A stretch of 64,000 nucleotides of DNA from Sphingomonas sabuli (GTDB lineage Bacteria > Pseudomonadota > Alphaproteobacteria > Sphingomonadales > Sphingomonadaceae). Below, piece by piece: positions 47,886 through 58,535 of this stretch (within the stretch, counting starts at the first letter, position 1; every line of letters begins with the position of its first letter). The position numbers were made by a program, and so were the translations under genes. The stretch covers positions 124,001 to 188,000 of the forward strand of contig NZ_CP060697.1 of assembly GCF_014352855.1 (NCBI RefSeq), given 5' to 3'. The notes beneath the pieces are model-generated. The model had not been told where the DNA came from and made no database searches. It saw nothing but the letters and a program-made list of their open reading frames with translations.

Positions 47886-48923
47886 ATGGTGCCCGTCGAA
47901 TGGCCGATCGCCGCCCCTTCCGTTGAAGGTGGGCCTGTTCCCGCTCGCGCCGCGGGGGGAAGCCGCTTGGCCTGCGCGCGCGCCGACTTCTTTCTCGACC
48001 GGAACCAGCGGCTAAGCGAGCAGGAACGCTCGTTGATGATGGCGATGCTTGGCGACCTCGTCGCCATGCTGGCGGACGAATTCGCGTTGCAACTGGCCGC
48101 GGCCGAGCCCGCCAACGACCATCGCGACGGGCTGTTCGACCGCCTGTGGGCCAGCAACCTGCTCGACATTCCCGATCTCGTTCGCCTGTTGCTGCGCCGG
48201 GCGGAAGAGGAGCGGCTGTGCGCGGCGATCCGGACCGGCCGGCCGGGCGGCCGTTCGCGTTTCCTCCAGTCTCTGGTCAGCGACGATGACGGCGACATCT
48301 CCGCCGCGGCGATGGCGCTGATCCTTGCCGCAAGCCGCCGCCGCGACCGCTTCGACGGCCCGCGCGCTGCCTTCGACGATGTCCCGGCCGAAGCCGCCGT
48401 CCCGCTGGTCAGCGCGATTGCCGCCGCGCTCCGCCCGGAGGTCGCCGCGCGGCTTGGCGACGGCGAAGCCGACGAGCGCCTGTCGAGCGCCGCTCGTGCG
48501 CTGCTGGCCCGCCATGATGAAGGCAACCGGCTGGAAGCTCGCACCTTCGACCTCGTTCATGCCCTCGAAAAGGCGGCCGCCCTCGACGCGAATTTCCTGC
48601 GCTCGGCGCTGGCCGACGGCGAAGTCGCCCTGCTGGTCGAAGCGCTCGCCCGGCGGGCCGGGATCGCGTTCGATTCCGCGTGGGACCATTTTACCGGCGG
48701 CGCGGGCCAGTTGGCCCTGCTGCTGCGCATGAGCGGCATCGAACGCGCGCTGGCCGCCGAACTGGTGGCGACTTTGGCCCACCTCGTCGGCAGTGATGCG
48801 GAAAGCGAGATTGCCGCCTTCGATTCGCTGACGGACGCGGCGGTGTCGTCGGCCCGCAACTGGCTCCGGTTGGACCCAGCCTATCGCGCGGCGGTCACGG
48901 ACCTTGGCCATGGCAATGGCTAG
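47886..48923 (+). CDS. DUF2336 domain-containing protein
   Basis: A 345-aa, Ala/Leu/Arg-rich all-helical protein. The layout fits DUF2336, an alphaproteobacterial family of helical-repeat proteins often linked to stress or polar-flagellar regulation: ARADFFLDRNQRLSEQERSLM near the N-terminus and alternating helices to the end. Its last 14 nt overlap the ATG region of the following histidine kinase, so the two are probably co-translated and may act in one pathway. No membrane segment is visible. Confidence 0.75.
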   Translation: MVPVEWPIAAPSVEGGPVPARAAGGSRLACARADFFLDRNQRLSEQERSLMMAMLGDLVAMLADEFALQLAAAEPANDHRDGLFDRLWASNLLDIPDLVRLLLRRAEEERLCAAIRTGRPGGRSRFLQSLVSDDDGDISAAAMALILAASRRRDRFDGPRAAFDDVPAEAAVPLVSAIAAALRPEVAARLGDGEADERLSSAARALLARHDEGNRLEARTFDLVHALEKAAALDANFLRSALADGEVALLVEALARRAGIAFDSAWDHFTGGAGQLALLLRMSGIERALAAELVATLAHLVGSDAESEIAAFDSLTDAAVSSARNWLRLDPAYRAAVTDLGHGNG

Positions 48924-50241
48924 CGCCCCGTCCGATCCGCCGCCGGTCCTCGGCCGGGTCGATGCGGCCGGCCGGCTGACGTCCGCCGACGCGAAGCTCG
49001 AACGGCTCCAGATCGAAGCCGGGTCGCGCCTTGGCGCGGCGCTCGCGCTGCCGCAACTGGCCAATGTCGTCCGGCTGGCGCAGCGGCTGCAGATCCCGGT
49101 GTCGCGCCGGGTCCTCGCCGCCGGCCGCGACCAGGACATCGACATGTGGGTGCGCGCCGTGCCCGAAGACGGCGAAATCGCGCTGTCCATCGACCAGTGG
49201 ACCGCCCGCGCCGCCGCCACGCCGCGGCTCGCCCTGATTGCCCCCGACGATGCGGAAACGCTGGCCGCGCAACCGCTCGCTTGGTCGGTGGACGAACATT
49301 TGCGCGTGGGGACGCTGGCGCCGCAACTCGCCGACATGCTCGACGTGGACACCGCCGCACCGGTGCGATCGCCGCTGACCAGGCTGGTGCGGCTGGTGGA
49401 GGATGACGACGGCGCGATGCCGCTGCTCGACGCGCTGGCATCGCGGACCGGCTTTACCGCGCAGCGGGTTACCATCCGCGCGACCGGGGAAGAGCTGTTC
49501 CTCTCCGGTGACGTGGCGCTGGCCCCGGACGGTTCGTTCGCCGGCTTCGGAGGCTCCGCGACCGTACCTGGCGAGGCCACACCGTCAGTCCCCGGCCGGC
49601 CGATCATCGACGGCGCGATCCACAGCGCCCTGCGCTCGCCCCTCGACAGCATCGTCCGTTCCGCCGAGGACATGGTGCGGCAGCCGGACACCGACGGGCC
49701 AAGCGACTATGCCGAATATGCGTCCGACATTGCGTCGGCCGCGCGTCACCTGCTCTCCGTTATCCAGTCGCTGGGCGACCAGCCAGGCCGCAATGGCGGC
49801 GTCCGCATCGATATCGGCGGGCTGGTCGAAGAAGCCGTCGCCCTGCTCGAAACCGCTGCCCGCGAACGCTCGGTCATCGTCGGGGTTGAACGCGTCGACG
49901 GGCTGTACGCCCGGGGCGACACGCGCAGCATCGTCCAGATCCTCGTCAACCTAGTCGGCAATGCCCTGCGCCACTCGCCTCGCGCGACGGCGGTCACGGT
50001 CTCGTTCGAACGGCGCGGCGGCCGGGTCATCGTCCATGTCGCCGACAAAGGGCCGGGCATCGAATATGCCGACCAGCAGCGCATTTTCGAACGCTACGAA
50101 AAGGGCTCCGCGGCGGGCGAGGGCAGCGGACTCGGCCTCGCCATTTCGCGACGTCTTGCCCGCGCCATGGGCGGCGACATCCGGCTGGAAAGCACGCCCG
50201 GGGAGGGCGCGCGCTTCAGCCTAGACCTGCCGGCCGTCTAG
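48910..50241 (+). CDS. Sensor histidine kinase with degenerate H-box
   Basis: A 443-aa cytoplasmic protein. An N-terminal unknown sensor region (~1-215) is followed by a HisKA-like helix pair and a full HATPase domain: N-box [14 protein letters not shown]1 DKGPGIEY, F-box [12 protein letters not shown]2 [20 protein letters not shown]. At the phosphoacceptor site the usual SHELRTPL reads HSALRSPL, so the expected His is Ser and a His is shifted two places. It may be a pseudokinase, or phosphorylate via the shifted His. The start is the ATG at 48910 (alternatives are a TTG at 48904 and an ATG at 48916). It overlaps the DUF2336 gene. Confidence 0.8.
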   Translation: MAMASAPSDPPPVLGRVDAAGRLTSADAKLERLQIEAGSRLGAALALPQLANVVRLAQRLQIPVSRRVLAAGRDQDIDMWVRAVPEDGEIALSIDQWTARAAATPRLALIAPDDAETLAAQPLAWSVDEHLRVGTLAPQLADMLDVDTAAPVRSPLTRLVRLVEDDDGAMPLLDALASRTGFTAQRVTIRATGEELFLSGDVALAPDGSFAGFGGSATVPGEATPSVPGRPIIDGAIHSALRSPLDSIVRSAEDMVRQPDTDGPSDYAEYASDIASAARHLLSVIQSLGDQPGRNGGVRIDIGGLVEEAVALLETAARERSVIVGVERVDGLYARGDTRSIVQILVNLVGNALRHSPRATAVTVSFERRGGRVIVHVADKGPGIEYADQQRIFERYEKGSAAGEGSGLGLAISRRLARAMGGDIRLESTPGEGARFSLDLPAV

Positions 50242-51524
50242 CCGCGCTGGCCGACCGGCGCGTAGTCGCGCTGGGTGGCCCCGACGTACAGCTGGCGCGG
50301 ACGGCCGATCTTCTGCTCGGGATCGGAAATCATCTCGTTCCACTGCGCGACCCAGCCAACCGTGCGGGCAAGAGCGAAGAGGGCCGTGAACATTTCCGTC
50401 GGAAAGCCGATCGCGTTGAGGATCACGCCCGAATAGAAATCGACGTTCGGGTATAGCTTCTTCTCGATGAAATATTCGTCCTTGAGCGCGATCTGCTCGA
50501 GCTCGCGGGCAGTATCGAGCACCGGGTCGGAGATGTTGAGCTCCTTGAGCACCTCCTCGGCGGTTTCCTGCATGACCTTCGCGCGCGGGTCGTAATTCTT
50601 GTAGACGCGGTGGCCGAAGCCCATCAGCCGGAACGGATCGTCCTTGTCCTTGGCCCGGTCGATGTAGTGCGGGATGTTCTCGGGCTTGCCGATCTCGCGC
50701 AGCATGTTGAGCGCCGCCTCGTTGGCGCCGCCATGCGCCGGGCCCCACAGGCAGGCGATGCCCGCGGCGATACAGGCGAACGGGTTGGCGCCTGACGATC
50801 CGGCCAACCGGACGGTCGAGGTCGACGCATTCTGCTCGTGGTCGGCGTGGAGGATGAAGATCCGCCGCATCGCATTCTCGATGACCGGATTGACCTCGTA
50901 CGGCTCGGCCGGAACGCCAAAGGTCATGCGCAGGAAATTGCCGGTGTAGCTCAGCTGGTTGTCCGGATACATGAACGGCTGGCCGACCGAATATTTGTAC
51001 GCCATCGCCGCGATCGTCGGCATCTTGGCGATCAGCCGGTGCGATGCGATCATCCGCTGGTCGGGATCGGTAATGTCGGTGCTGTCGTGATAGAAAGCGG
51101 ACAGTGCGCCGACGACGCCGCACATGATCGCCATCGGGTGCGCATCGCGCCGGAACCCGCGGAAGAAGATCATCAGCTGCTCGTGCAGCATGGTGTGGCG
51201 CGAGATAGTGTAGGTAAAGGCGTCGAGCTCGCTCTGCGTCGGCAGTTCGCCGTGCAGCAGCAGGTAGCTGACTTCCATGAAGGTCGACTTTTCGGCCAGC
51301 TGGTCGATCGGATAGCCCCGGTGGAGCAGGACGCCCTTTTCGCCGTCGATATAGGTGATCGCGCTCTGGCAGCTGGCGGTCGACGTGAAGCCGGGGTCGT
51401 ACGTGAACATCCCGGTGTCGCCGTACAGCTTTCGGATGTCGACCGCTTCCGGTCCAACCGTTCCCTCCAGAACCTTGAAATCATGATCCCCATCGGGACC
51501 TTTGAGGGTGACGGATTCGCTCAT
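50238..51524 (-). CDS. gltA: Citrate synthase (type II)
   Basis: A 428-aa hexameric-type citrate synthase that commits acetyl-CoA to the TCA cycle. Motifs: [36 protein letters not shown] (His of the active site), and [15 protein letters not shown] with the second His, then an aspartate near VDFYSGVIL. It lies directly downstream of gltX, whose stop overlaps its ATG region (51521-51524). Its stop shares CTAG with the convergent histidine kinase. Confidence 0.97.
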   Translation of the reverse strand: MSESVTLKGPDGDHDFKVLEGTVGPEAVDIRKLYGDTGMFTYDPGFTSTASCQSAITYIDGEKGVLLHRGYPIDQLAEKSTFMEVSYLLLHGELPTQSELDAFTYTISRHTMLHEQLMIFFRGFRRDAHPMAIMCGVVGALSAFYHDSTDITDPDQRMIASHRLIAKMPTIAAMAYKYSVGQPFMYPDNQLSYTGNFLRMTFGVPAEPYEVNPVIENAMRRIFILHADHEQNASTSTVRLAGSSGANPFACIAAGIACLWGPAHGGANEAALNMLREIGKPENIPHYIDRAKDKDDPFRLMGFGHRVYKNYDPRAKVMQETAEEVLKELNISDPVLDTARELEQIALKDEYFIEKKLYPNVDFYSGVILNAIGFPTEMFTALFALARTVGWVAQWNEMISDPEQKIGRPRQLYVGATQRDYAPVGQRG

Positions 51525-52933
51525 TCTTGTGGCTCCAAAATCTGGTCTTCTATGCGGTTCAGGCTTTCGCCCTGCCCGAGCAGGGCAAGCACGTCAAAAA
51601 TGCCCGGGCTGGTGGTGCGCCCCGTGAGGGCGGCCCGCAGCGGCTGGGCAAGCTTGCCAAGCTTCACGTCGGCCTGCTCGGCCACCTGGCGGATACAGTT
51701 TTCGACGGCATCGTGGTCCCAACTGTCGAGCGTCGAGAGCGCTCCATGCGCGGCCTTCAGCAATGCGCGATTTTCGGGGGTGAGCAGCTCGCCAGCGGCC
51801 GGCTCCATGGCCAGCGGCCGGGCGTCGAACAGGAACTTCGCCCCTTCGGCCAGCTCGATCAGCGTTTTCGCGCGGGCCTTGAGCTCAGGCATCGCGCGGA
51901 CCAGCAGCGCGCGTTGATCCGGCGTCAGTGCCGCGCCGATCCGCGGCGCGATCAGCTCGGCCAGCCGCTCGTCATCGGCCTCGCGGATGTAATGGCCGTT
52001 GAGGTTCTCCAGCTTCTTGAAGTCGAACCGCGACGGCGACTTGCCGACATGGTCGAGGTCGAACCACTGGATCGCCTGGTCGCGCGCGATGATTTCGTCG
52101 TCGCCATGGCCCCAGCCGAGCCGGAGCAGGTAATTGCCGACCGCTTCGGGCAGATAGCCCATGTCGTCGCGATAGGAATCGACGCCCAGCGCGCCGTGCC
52201 GCTTGGACAGCTTGGCCCCGTCCGGCCCGTGAATCAGCGGCACGTGGGCATAGGTCGGCACCGGCCAGTCCATCGCCCGCACGATCGCCATCTGTCGAAA
52301 GGCGTTGTTGAGATGGTCGTCGCCGCGAATGACGTGCGTGACGCCCATGTCATGGTCGTCGACCACCACTGCCAGCATGTAGGTTGGGGTACCGTCCGAC
52401 CGCAGCAGGACGAAATCGTCGATCTCGGCATTCTGAACCGCGACCCGCCCCTGGACCTTATCCTCGATGGTGGTTTCGCCGTCCTGCGGTGCTTTCAGGC
52501 GCACGACATAAGGCTGGTCCGCCGGTCCGTCGTCGCGGTCGCGCCATGGGCTATGGATGCGGAACGGCCGCCGTTCCTTCTGCGCCGCCTCGCGCTGCGC
52601 CGCCAGTTCCTCCTGCGTCATGTAACAGCGATAGGCGTGGCCGCGCTCAAGCAACCGGTGCGCGACTTCCGCGTGGCGCGACCAGAATTGCGACTGGTAA
52701 TATTCGTGCCCGTCCCAATCGAGGCCCAGCCAGCGCATGCCGTCGAGGATCGCCGCGATCGCCGCGTCGGTCGATCGCGCCTTGTCCGTATCCTCGATGC
52801 GCAGCAGGAACTTGCCGCCGTGGTGGCGGGCGAACAGCCAGTTGAACAGCGCCGTGCGCGCTCCGCCGATGTGCAGGAAGCCGGTCGGCGACGGCGCAAA
52901 GCGCGTGACGATGGTCGAACCGCTTGCGCTCAA
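51521..52933 (-). CDS. gltX: Glutamyl-tRNA synthetase
   Basis: About 470 aa, a class I synthetase. The HIGH motif reads [16 protein letters not shown] and the KMSKS loop reads [12 protein letters not shown] near residue 250. I start at the TTG at 52933 because AAGAGGA stands 8 nt before it; the longer alternative at TTG 52963 adds ten unrelated residues. It also charges tRNA-Gln where a GatCAB transamidation route is used (not visible here). It is divergent from comEC, whose ATG is only 29 bp away. Confidence 0.96.
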   Translation of the reverse strand: MSASGSTIVTRFAPSPTGFLHIGGARTALFNWLFARHHGGKFLLRIEDTDKARSTDAAIAAILDGMRWLGLDWDGHEYYQSQFWSRHAEVAHRLLERGHAYRCYMTQEELAAQREAAQKERRPFRIHSPWRDRDDGPADQPYVVRLKAPQDGETTIEDKVQGRVAVQNAEIDDFVLLRSDGTPTYMLAVVVDDHDMGVTHVIRGDDHLNNAFRQMAIVRAMDWPVPTYAHVPLIHGPDGAKLSKRHGALGVDSYRDDMGYLPEAVGNYLLRLGWGHGDDEIIARDQAIQWFDLDHVGKSPSRFDFKKLENLNGHYIREADDERLAELIAPRIGAALTPDQRALLVRAMPELKARAKTLIELAEGAKFLFDARPLAMEPAAGELLTPENRALLKAAHGALSTLDSWDHDAVENCIRQVAEQADVKLGKLAQPLRAALTGRTTSPGIFDVLALLGQGESLNRIEDQILEPQE

Positions 52934-52962
52934 GCGTGGATTCCTCTTGTTTGGGTTTTGCA

Positions 52963-55122
52963 ATGCAATGGACGAGCGCCCCTAACATAGAGGGTGCGCC
53001 TCTTCCACAGCGGGCTCGGGGCTATTGGAAGGCGCAGTTTTCTGCGGCGTGGGAAAGGATCGAAGCCTTTCTCGAAGCCGAGCGCGCGCAACTGCCGCCG
53101 TGGGCGGTGGTGGCGTTCGGCGGCGGCATTGCGTCCTGGTTCGCGCTCGATTCGCCCGCGCAATGGGGCGCGCTTATCGCCATCTGCGCCGCCCTGGCGC
53201 TAGTCGGTTTCGTGTTCGGGCCGGGGCGGGCAGGGCGGGCCGCCGGCTGGATCGGCCTTGCCGCGGCGCTGGGATGCGCCCTTGTCTGGGTCCGCTCCAC
53301 CTATGTCGCGGCGCCGCGGCTCGACCGGCCGGTCATCGCCACCTTCACCGCGCGCGTCGAACGGGTCGAACCGCTTGCGGCCAAGGACGACGTCCGCCTG
53401 ACCGTCGCGCCGGCCGACACGCTTCTCCCGCCGCGCGTGCGCGTGTCGATGAAGGCGGAAGACGCGCCGGACGGCCTCGTTTCCGGGGCCATGATCCGCA
53501 CGCGGGCGCGCCTCGCGCCGCCGCCGCCCATGGCGCTGCCCGGAACCTACGATTTCGCGCGCGACGCCTGGTTTCGCCAGATCGGCGGGGTCGGCCGGGC
53601 GTTCGGCGGGGTCGAAATCATCAGGCCGGGCAGCGCGGGGGGCCTCGAACAGGTGCGCAACCGGCTGGGCAGCCACATCCGCGAACGCCTGCCCGGCGCG
53701 TCCGGCGGAATCGCCACCGCTTTGGCCACCGGCGACCAGAATGCGGTCGGCAAGCAGGATGCCGAAGCCATGCGCCGCAGCGGGCTGACTCACCTGCTCA
53801 GCGTTAGCGGGCTGCACATCGCCGCGGTGGTGGGCGCGGCCATGCTGCTGACCCTGCGCCTGCTCGCCCTGTCGGAACGGCTCGCCCTACGCGGCAACAT
53901 CGTCCTGATCGCCGCGGGCGTTGGGGCCGTCGCGGGGGTCGGCTACACCCTGCTTACCGGTGCGCAGGTGCCGACGGTGCGCAGCTGCATCGTCGCCTTG
54001 CTGGTGCTGGCGGGGATCGCGCTCGGCCGCGACGCACTGAGCCTGCGATTGCTCAGCGTCGCCGCGCTGGCGATCATGCTGGTGAAGCCGGAAAGCGTCG
54101 CCGGGGCCAGTTTCCAGCTCAGCTTCGCCGCCGTCGCGTCGATCATCGCCTTGCATTCGACGCCTTGGGCGCGGCGGACGTTCATGCGCCGCGACGAAGG
54201 GGTGTTCGCCCGGTTCGGACGGGCGGTACTGGCCATGCTGGCGACTGGCCTCGCCGTCGAATTCGCGCTGATCCCGTTCGCGCTCTTTCATTTTCACAAG
54301 GCCGGTCTGTACGGGATCGCCGCCAACCTCGTCGCCATCCCGCTGACCACGTTCGTGATCATGCCGCTGGAAGCCGCCGCCCTGCTCCTCGACAGCGTCG
54401 GGCTCGGCGCGCCCTTGTGGTGGCTGACCGGTGCTGCGGTCGACCTGCTGCTGTGGCTGGCGCGGACCGTCGGCGGCGCCAGCGGCGCGGTGGCCACGCT
54501 TGCCGCCATGCCCGGCTGGGCGTTCGTCCTGATCATCCTTGGCGGGCTGTGGCTGGCGCTATGGACCAGCCGCGTGCGGCTGCTTGGCCTGGTGCCGGTC
54601 GGGCTCGGCGCGATTGCCGCCGTAACGGCGCCCGTTCCGGACATGCTCGTTACCGGCGATGGCAAGCATCTCGCTATCCTCGGCCGCGACGGTGTCCCGC
54701 GCATCCTGCGCAACCGCACCGGCGAATTCATGCGCGACGTCTTCGCCGAAAGCTCCGGCTACGACGGCGACCCGCTGGTGCTGGAAGCCGCCGGCTTCGC
54801 CAATTGCTCGCGCGACTCGTGCGTGGCGCGGGTCGTCCGCGACGGCCGCAGCTGGCAGGTCCTGGCGACCCGCTCGTCCGATTGGCTCGAATGGCCGACG
54901 ATGATCGCCGCCTGCGCCCGGGCCGATATCGTCGTGTCCGACCGGCGCCTGCCGCGCGGCTGTCAGCCCAAATGGTTGAAACTCGACCGCTATTCGCTCG
55001 CCCGCAGCGGCGGCGTGGCGCTGTACCTCGGCCATCGTCCGCGCGTCGACAGCGTCGCCGCGCGGGTTGGACGGCACCCGTGGGCGAATCGCCCGGAAAC
55101 TGCTAAATTCCGCGCGCGGTGA
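52963..55122 (+). CDS. comEC: ComEC/Rec2 family competence DNA channel protein
   Basis: A 719-aa polytopic inner-membrane protein. It has an N-terminal helix pair, a DUF4131-like OB region (about 110-220), and a Competence domain with helices and the motif [20 protein letters not shown] (near 265-285). A C-terminal metallo-beta-lactamase-like region appears degenerate, with no HxHxDH. It should form the channel for single-stranded DNA entry. Only yifB in the window is otherwise linked to transformation, so competence is not shown. The ATG at 52963 lies close to the divergent gltX start. Confidence 0.9.
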   Translation: MQWTSAPNIEGAPLPQRARGYWKAQFSAAWERIEAFLEAERAQLPPWAVVAFGGGIASWFALDSPAQWGALIAICAALALVGFVFGPGRAGRAAGWIGLAAALGCALVWVRSTYVAAPRLDRPVIATFTARVERVEPLAAKDDVRLTVAPADTLLPPRVRVSMKAEDAPDGLVSGAMIRTRARLAPPPPMALPGTYDFARDAWFRQIGGVGRAFGGVEIIRPGSAGGLEQVRNRLGSHIRERLPGASGGIATALATGDQNAVGKQDAEAMRRSGLTHLLSVSGLHIAAVVGAAMLLTLRLLALSERLALRGNIVLIAAGVGAVAGVGYTLLTGAQVPTVRSCIVALLVLAGIALGRDALSLRLLSVAALAIMLVKPESVAGASFQLSFAAVASIIALHSTPWARRTFMRRDEGVFARFGRAVLAMLATGLAVEFALIPFALFHFHKAGLYGIAANLVAIPLTTFVIMPLEAAALLLDSVGLGAPLWWLTGAAVDLLLWLARTVGGASGAVATLAAMPGWAFVLIILGGLWLALWTSRVRLLGLVPVGLGAIAAVTAPVPDMLVTGDGKHLAILGRDGVPRILRNRTGEFMRDVFAESSGYDGDPLVLEAAGFANCSRDSCVARVVRDGRSWQVLATRSSDWLEWPTMIAACARADIVVSDRRLPRGCQPKWLKLDRYSLARSGGVALYLGHRPRVDSVAARVGRHPWANRPETAKFRAR

Positions 55123-55138
55123 CATAAGGAGGACGGCA

Positions 55139-55411
55139 ATGCCGCAATATGTGATCGAACGGGAAATGCCCGGCGTGGGCGGACTCGGCGCCGACGAGCT
55201 CAAGGGCGCATCGCAAACCAGTTGCAGCGTCCTTCGCGACCTTGGTCCCGATATCCAGTGGGTGCAAAGCTACGTCACCGACAACAAGATCTATTGCATC
55301 TACCGCGCGCCCGACGAGGCGATCATTCGCGAACATGCGGAACGGGGCGGCTTTCCCGCCAACGCGATCAGCGAAGTGCGGTCGGTAATCGATCCGACGA
55401 CCGCCGAATAA
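55139..55411 (+). CDS. DUF4242 domain-containing protein
   Basis: A 90-aa ferredoxin-like-fold protein of the SCO4226 type. MPQYVIEREMPGVGGL at the start and YCIYRAPDEAIIREHAERGG with the conserved His match the family; a metal-binding role is suggested by relatives. It is preceded by a full AAGGAGG Shine-Dalgarno, 6 nt before the ATG. It follows comEC by 16 bp and converges with the VOC gene (3-bp gap). Confidence 0.85.
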   Translation: MPQYVIEREMPGVGGLGADELKGASQTSCSVLRDLGPDIQWVQSYVTDNKIYCIYRAPDEAIIREHAERGGFPANAISEVRSVIDPTTAE

Positions 55412-55414
55412 GCC

Positions 55415-55756
55415 CTACTCGCCGGCCTTCTGCCAGACCGCGAGCTCGTTCCCGGCCGGATCGCGAAAGTGGAAACGGCGGCCGCCGGGAAATTCATAGA
55501 TCGGCTGAACGATCACGCCGCCGGCCGACCGCACCGCCTCCAGCGCGGGTTCGACGTCGTCGACCTGGATGACGGGCAGGGGCGCCTTCGGCTGGCTGGC
55601 CGCGTCGGCATCGAGGCCGATGTCGGTATCGCCGGTCACCGTCGCGGCATAGGTCGGCCCGAATTCGGCCAGCGACCAGCCGAATGCCTGCTCGTAAAAG
55701 CGGCGCGACCCCGCAATGTCGGCCGCGGGAAGTTCGAAATAGTCCAACCGTGCCAT
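55415..55756 (-). CDS. VOC (glyoxalase/bleomycin-resistance-like) family protein
   Basis: A 113-aa protein with paired beta-alpha-beta-beta-beta units: LDYFELPAADIAGSRRFYEQ at the start and FRDPAGNELAVWQ at the end, as in metal-dependent VOC enzymes or binding proteins. Function unknown. ATG 55756 has GGGAG 8 nt upstream. ATG 55783 overlaps the lexA stop as TGATG and would add nine residues. It is co-directional and likely co-transcribed with lexA. Confidence 0.82.
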   Translation of the reverse strand: MARLDYFELPAADIAGSRRFYEQAFGWSLAEFGPTYAATVTGDTDIGLDADAASQPKAPLPVIQVDDVEPALEAVRSAGGVIVQPIYEFPGGRRFHFRDPAGNELAVWQKAGE

Positions 55757-55782
55757 CGTCTGCACTCCCGTCCCGGGCGCCA

Positions 55783-56430
55783 TCAGTAGCGGCGGATCAA
55801 CCCAGCCAGCCGGCCCTGGATCTGCACCCGCCCCTCGTCGTAACGCTGCGCCTCGTACCGGGTGTTGGCCGGGTCCAGCCGGATGGTGCGGCCTTCGCGG
55901 CGATAAGTCTTCAGCGTCGCTTCTTCATTGTCGATCAGCGCCACGACGATTTCCCCGTCGCGGGCAGTGTCGACCTTGCGGATCAGCGCAAAGTCGCCGT
56001 CGAGAATGCCTTCCTCGATCATCGAATCGCCGGAAACCTCCAGCGCATAATGCTCGCCCGGGCCGAGCAGGGCGGCGGGAACGGCAAAGCCTTCGGTGCC
56101 CTGCAGCGCCTCGATCGGCGTGCCGGCTGCGATGCGCCCGTGCAGCGGGATCTCGATACTGTCGTTGGCGGCGGTGGGAACGACGGGTTTCGCGACCATC
56201 GCCGGCGGCGCGCTGGCCTCGGGCAGCTTGACCACTTCCAGCGCGCGCGCCCGGTTGGGCAGGCGGCGGATAAAGCCGCGCTCCTCAAGCGCCGAGATCA
56301 GGCGGTGCACGCCGGACTTCGACTTGAGTTCGAGCGCCTCGCGCATTTCGTCGAAGCTCGGGCTGACGCCGGTCTCACCAAGCCGTTCCTTGATGAAGAG
56401 AAGGAGCTCGCGCTGTTTCGCCGTTAGCAT
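55783..56430 (-). CDS. lexA: LexA repressor
   Basis: A 215-aa SOS repressor. The N-terminal winged-helix domain begins [20 protein letters not shown]. The linker cleavage site is A102-G103 in [10 protein letters not shown], and the Ser-Lys protease dyad is S136 in GDSMIEEG and K174 in [15 protein letters not shown]7-GTTC operator lies just upstream (56449-56463), so it should repress itself. A VOC gene follows in the same direction and overlaps its stop. Confidence 0.97.
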   Translation of the reverse strand: MLTAKQRELLLFIKERLGETGVSPSFDEMREALELKSKSGVHRLISALEERGFIRRLPNRARALEVVKLPEASAPPAMVAKPVVPTAANDSIEIPLHGRIAAGTPIEALQGTEGFAVPAALLGPGEHYALEVSGDSMIEEGILDGDFALIRKVDTARDGEIVVALIDNEEATLKTYRREGRTIRLDPANTRYEAQRYDEGRVQIQGRLAGLIRRY

Positions 56431-56448
56431 GCTATCCCCTGTCGTAAA

Positions 56449-56463
56449 GAACGAACGGGGAAC
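56449..56463 (-). promoter_or_regulatory. SOS box (LexA operator) of lexA
   Basis: Read on the minus strand it is GTTC-CCCGTTC-GTTC, an exact match to the alphaproteobacterial LexA direct-repeat site GTTC-N7-GTTC, 19-33 nt before the lexA ATG. Another GTTC half-site is embedded within the spacer. Confidence 0.85.
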
Positions 56464-56500
56464 GTGTAGGAAACAAACCGGTCCGGGTCAAGCGGGGTCG

Positions 56501-58429
56501 CTATTCCCCGCTGGTGATCCGCTTCTTGGCCGCGGCAATCGCCTCCTCATTGCGGCGCACCTTCACGCTTTCGCGCACGGCGGCCAAGAACTGGTCGCCA
56601 TATTCCTGTGCCAACGGCTGCTGGAATTCCTTCTGCACGGAACTGATCAGGCCGGGCTGGTTGAGCGCGTTGCCGGGAATGATCTTGTCGACCTTGACGA
56701 TGAAGAAGCCCGGCGCCTCCTGCAGCGCCCCGACCTGCGTCTTGCCCGACGCGGTGCTGAACAAGGCGCGCAGCGGGGCCGGGACCTGCTCGCCGCCCTG
56801 GGTCAGCTGGATCCGGCGCGCGCGCATCGGCCCGATCGGCGGAAGCTGGCGGCCCGACGCTTTCACCGCATCGGCAAGCGAGGTCTTGCCCGACGCCTTG
56901 GCGCCGATCGACTTGGCCAGTGCCATCGCCTGGTCGGACGCGGTCTTGGTGATCCAGTCGCGGCGCACCTGATCGCGGATCGACGCCAGCGGGGCCGGAG
57001 CGGCCGACACCACTTGCGCCGGCGCGACGAGGGCGAAGCGCCCGTCGTCGCCCAATTGCTCGATCACCGGATCGTCGGTCGGCGCCAGCTCGAAGCCGGA
57101 TTTCAGCGCCGGGACCAACGTTTCGGGCAACTTGTACGCGGCGTCGGTGCGGCTTGCGCCGGTCGCGGTCACCAGCGGCGTCGTCACCACCGTCAGGTTG
57201 GCGGCCTTCGCGGCCTGGTCGAAATTGGCGCCGTCGTCGATCGCGTCCTGCACCCGGTCGACCAGCGTGCCGAGCGCGGACTGCTGCTTTTCCTTGCTGA
57301 TCGCGGCGGCGATTTCGTCGCGCGCCTGGGCCAGCGTCTTGCCGCTTTGAGTCTTGACCGAATCGACCTTGATCACGTGCCAGCCAAGGCTCGACTGGAC
57401 CGGGCCGATGATCGCGCCCTGCTGGGCGGAAAAGGCCTGCGCTGCGACCGCGTCACCGGCGACATCCGCAAAGTCGGCGCGGGTCTGGTCGCCCAGCGCG
57501 ACATCGTCCGCGCCAAGGCCGGCGGGTGCCGCGGCCTGCGCGAATGCCTGGCCGGCGCGGGCGCGCTGGGCGATGCCGGCGGCGACCTTCTGATCGGGGA
57601 CCACCGCCTGGCTGAGCGAGCGGATGTCCCTCGCGGCATAGTCGGCCTGGCGGGACTTGTAATAGGCTTCGATTTCCTGCGGCGTGGCCGCGACGTTGAC
57701 CTGGTCCGGCCCGATCTCGGCGATCTTCAGCACGCGCTGTTCGGGCACCATGTAACGGCTGCGTACCGACTGGTAATATTGCTGCAGCTGCGCATCCGTC
57801 GGGTTCAGCCCGGCGGCAAACAGCGACAGCGGGACGAATGCCACCTGGCCTTCGCGCTGTTCCAGCAGCATCGAGGCATAAGGCGTCGCCACGCCCACCG
57901 AAATCTGCGGGCTGCTCGCGGCCGGGGTCACCAGCAGCCGTTCCAGCAGCGAGGCGGTGACCAAAGTGCGAAGCTCGGCATCGGTCATCCGCTGCCGCGC
58001 CAGGAAGGCGTTATAGCTGTCTTGCGACACCTGGCCGTTCAGGCCGCGGACGCCGGGCAGCTGGGCGATCTCGGCATCGACCAGCCGCTTGGAAATGACA
58101 AACCCCTGCTGCTCGGCAAAGGCGCGCAGCGAACGTTCGTCGATCAGGTTGGCCATGAGCGGGTCGAAGTCCGCGGCGATGGTCGCATAGGTCGCTTCCG
58201 GGTTCTGTTCGCGCACCTGCGCCAGCCGCCGCTGCATCGCGCTGCTGGCGTCCTGGTCGGTCAGCTCCAGCGATCCGACCTTGGCCAGCGTCGTGCTGTT
58301 GAGCCGGGCGCCGCCGCCTAGTCCCTGCAGGTCCCCGATCGCGAAGCCGGCCAGGATCATCAGCCCCACGAGGACGATGATCACCGTCCCGATGGACGAC
58401 TTGGACATGCGGCGGAAGGTCTTGAACAT
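56501..58429 (-). CDS. PpiD-like peptidyl-prolyl isomerase/periplasmic foldase
   Basis: A 642-aa protein anchored by one N-terminal helix (about 15-33, SIGTVIIVLVGLMILAGFAI) with the bulk in the periplasm. A SurA_N-like region (about 35-230) is followed by a parvulin-like region (about 250-370, with SSLGWHVIKVDSV) and a second, more divergent C-terminal domain. It probably assists folding of exported proteins near YidC/Sec. The start is the ATG at 58429; a longer frame to 58804 overlaps tpiA. Its 3' end lies 70 bp before lexA. Confidence 0.88.
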   Translation of the reverse strand: MFKTFRRMSKSSIGTVIIVLVGLMILAGFAIGDLQGLGGGARLNSTTLAKVGSLELTDQDASSAMQRRLAQVREQNPEATYATIAADFDPLMANLIDERSLRAFAEQQGFVISKRLVDAEIAQLPGVRGLNGQVSQDSYNAFLARQRMTDAELRTLVTASLLERLLVTPAASSPQISVGVATPYASMLLEQREGQVAFVPLSLFAAGLNPTDAQLQQYYQSVRSRYMVPEQRVLKIAEIGPDQVNVAATPQEIEAYYKSRQADYAARDIRSLSQAVVPDQKVAAGIAQRARAGQAFAQAAAPAGLGADDVALGDQTRADFADVAGDAVAAQAFSAQQGAIIGPVQSSLGWHVIKVDSVKTQSGKTLAQARDEIAAAISKEKQQSALGTLVDRVQDAIDDGANFDQAAKAANLTVVTTPLVTATGASRTDAAYKLPETLVPALKSGFELAPTDDPVIEQLGDDGRFALVAPAQVVSAAPAPLASIRDQVRRDWITKTASDQAMALAKSIGAKASGKTSLADAVKASGRQLPPIGPMRARRIQLTQGGEQVPAPLRALFSTASGKTQVGALQEAPGFFIVKVDKIIPGNALNQPGLISSVQKEFQQPLAQEYGDQFLAAVRESVKVRRNEEAIAAAKKRITSGE

Positions 58430-58535
58430 TCGGAACGTCTCGCAACTGGTGGATTGACGCGCGCTGTACGGAGGGATGCTTGCGCCTTCAAGGCCGCGGC
58501 GGCTAGGCCCGGCCGCGAACGGCAAGGGACAGGCA

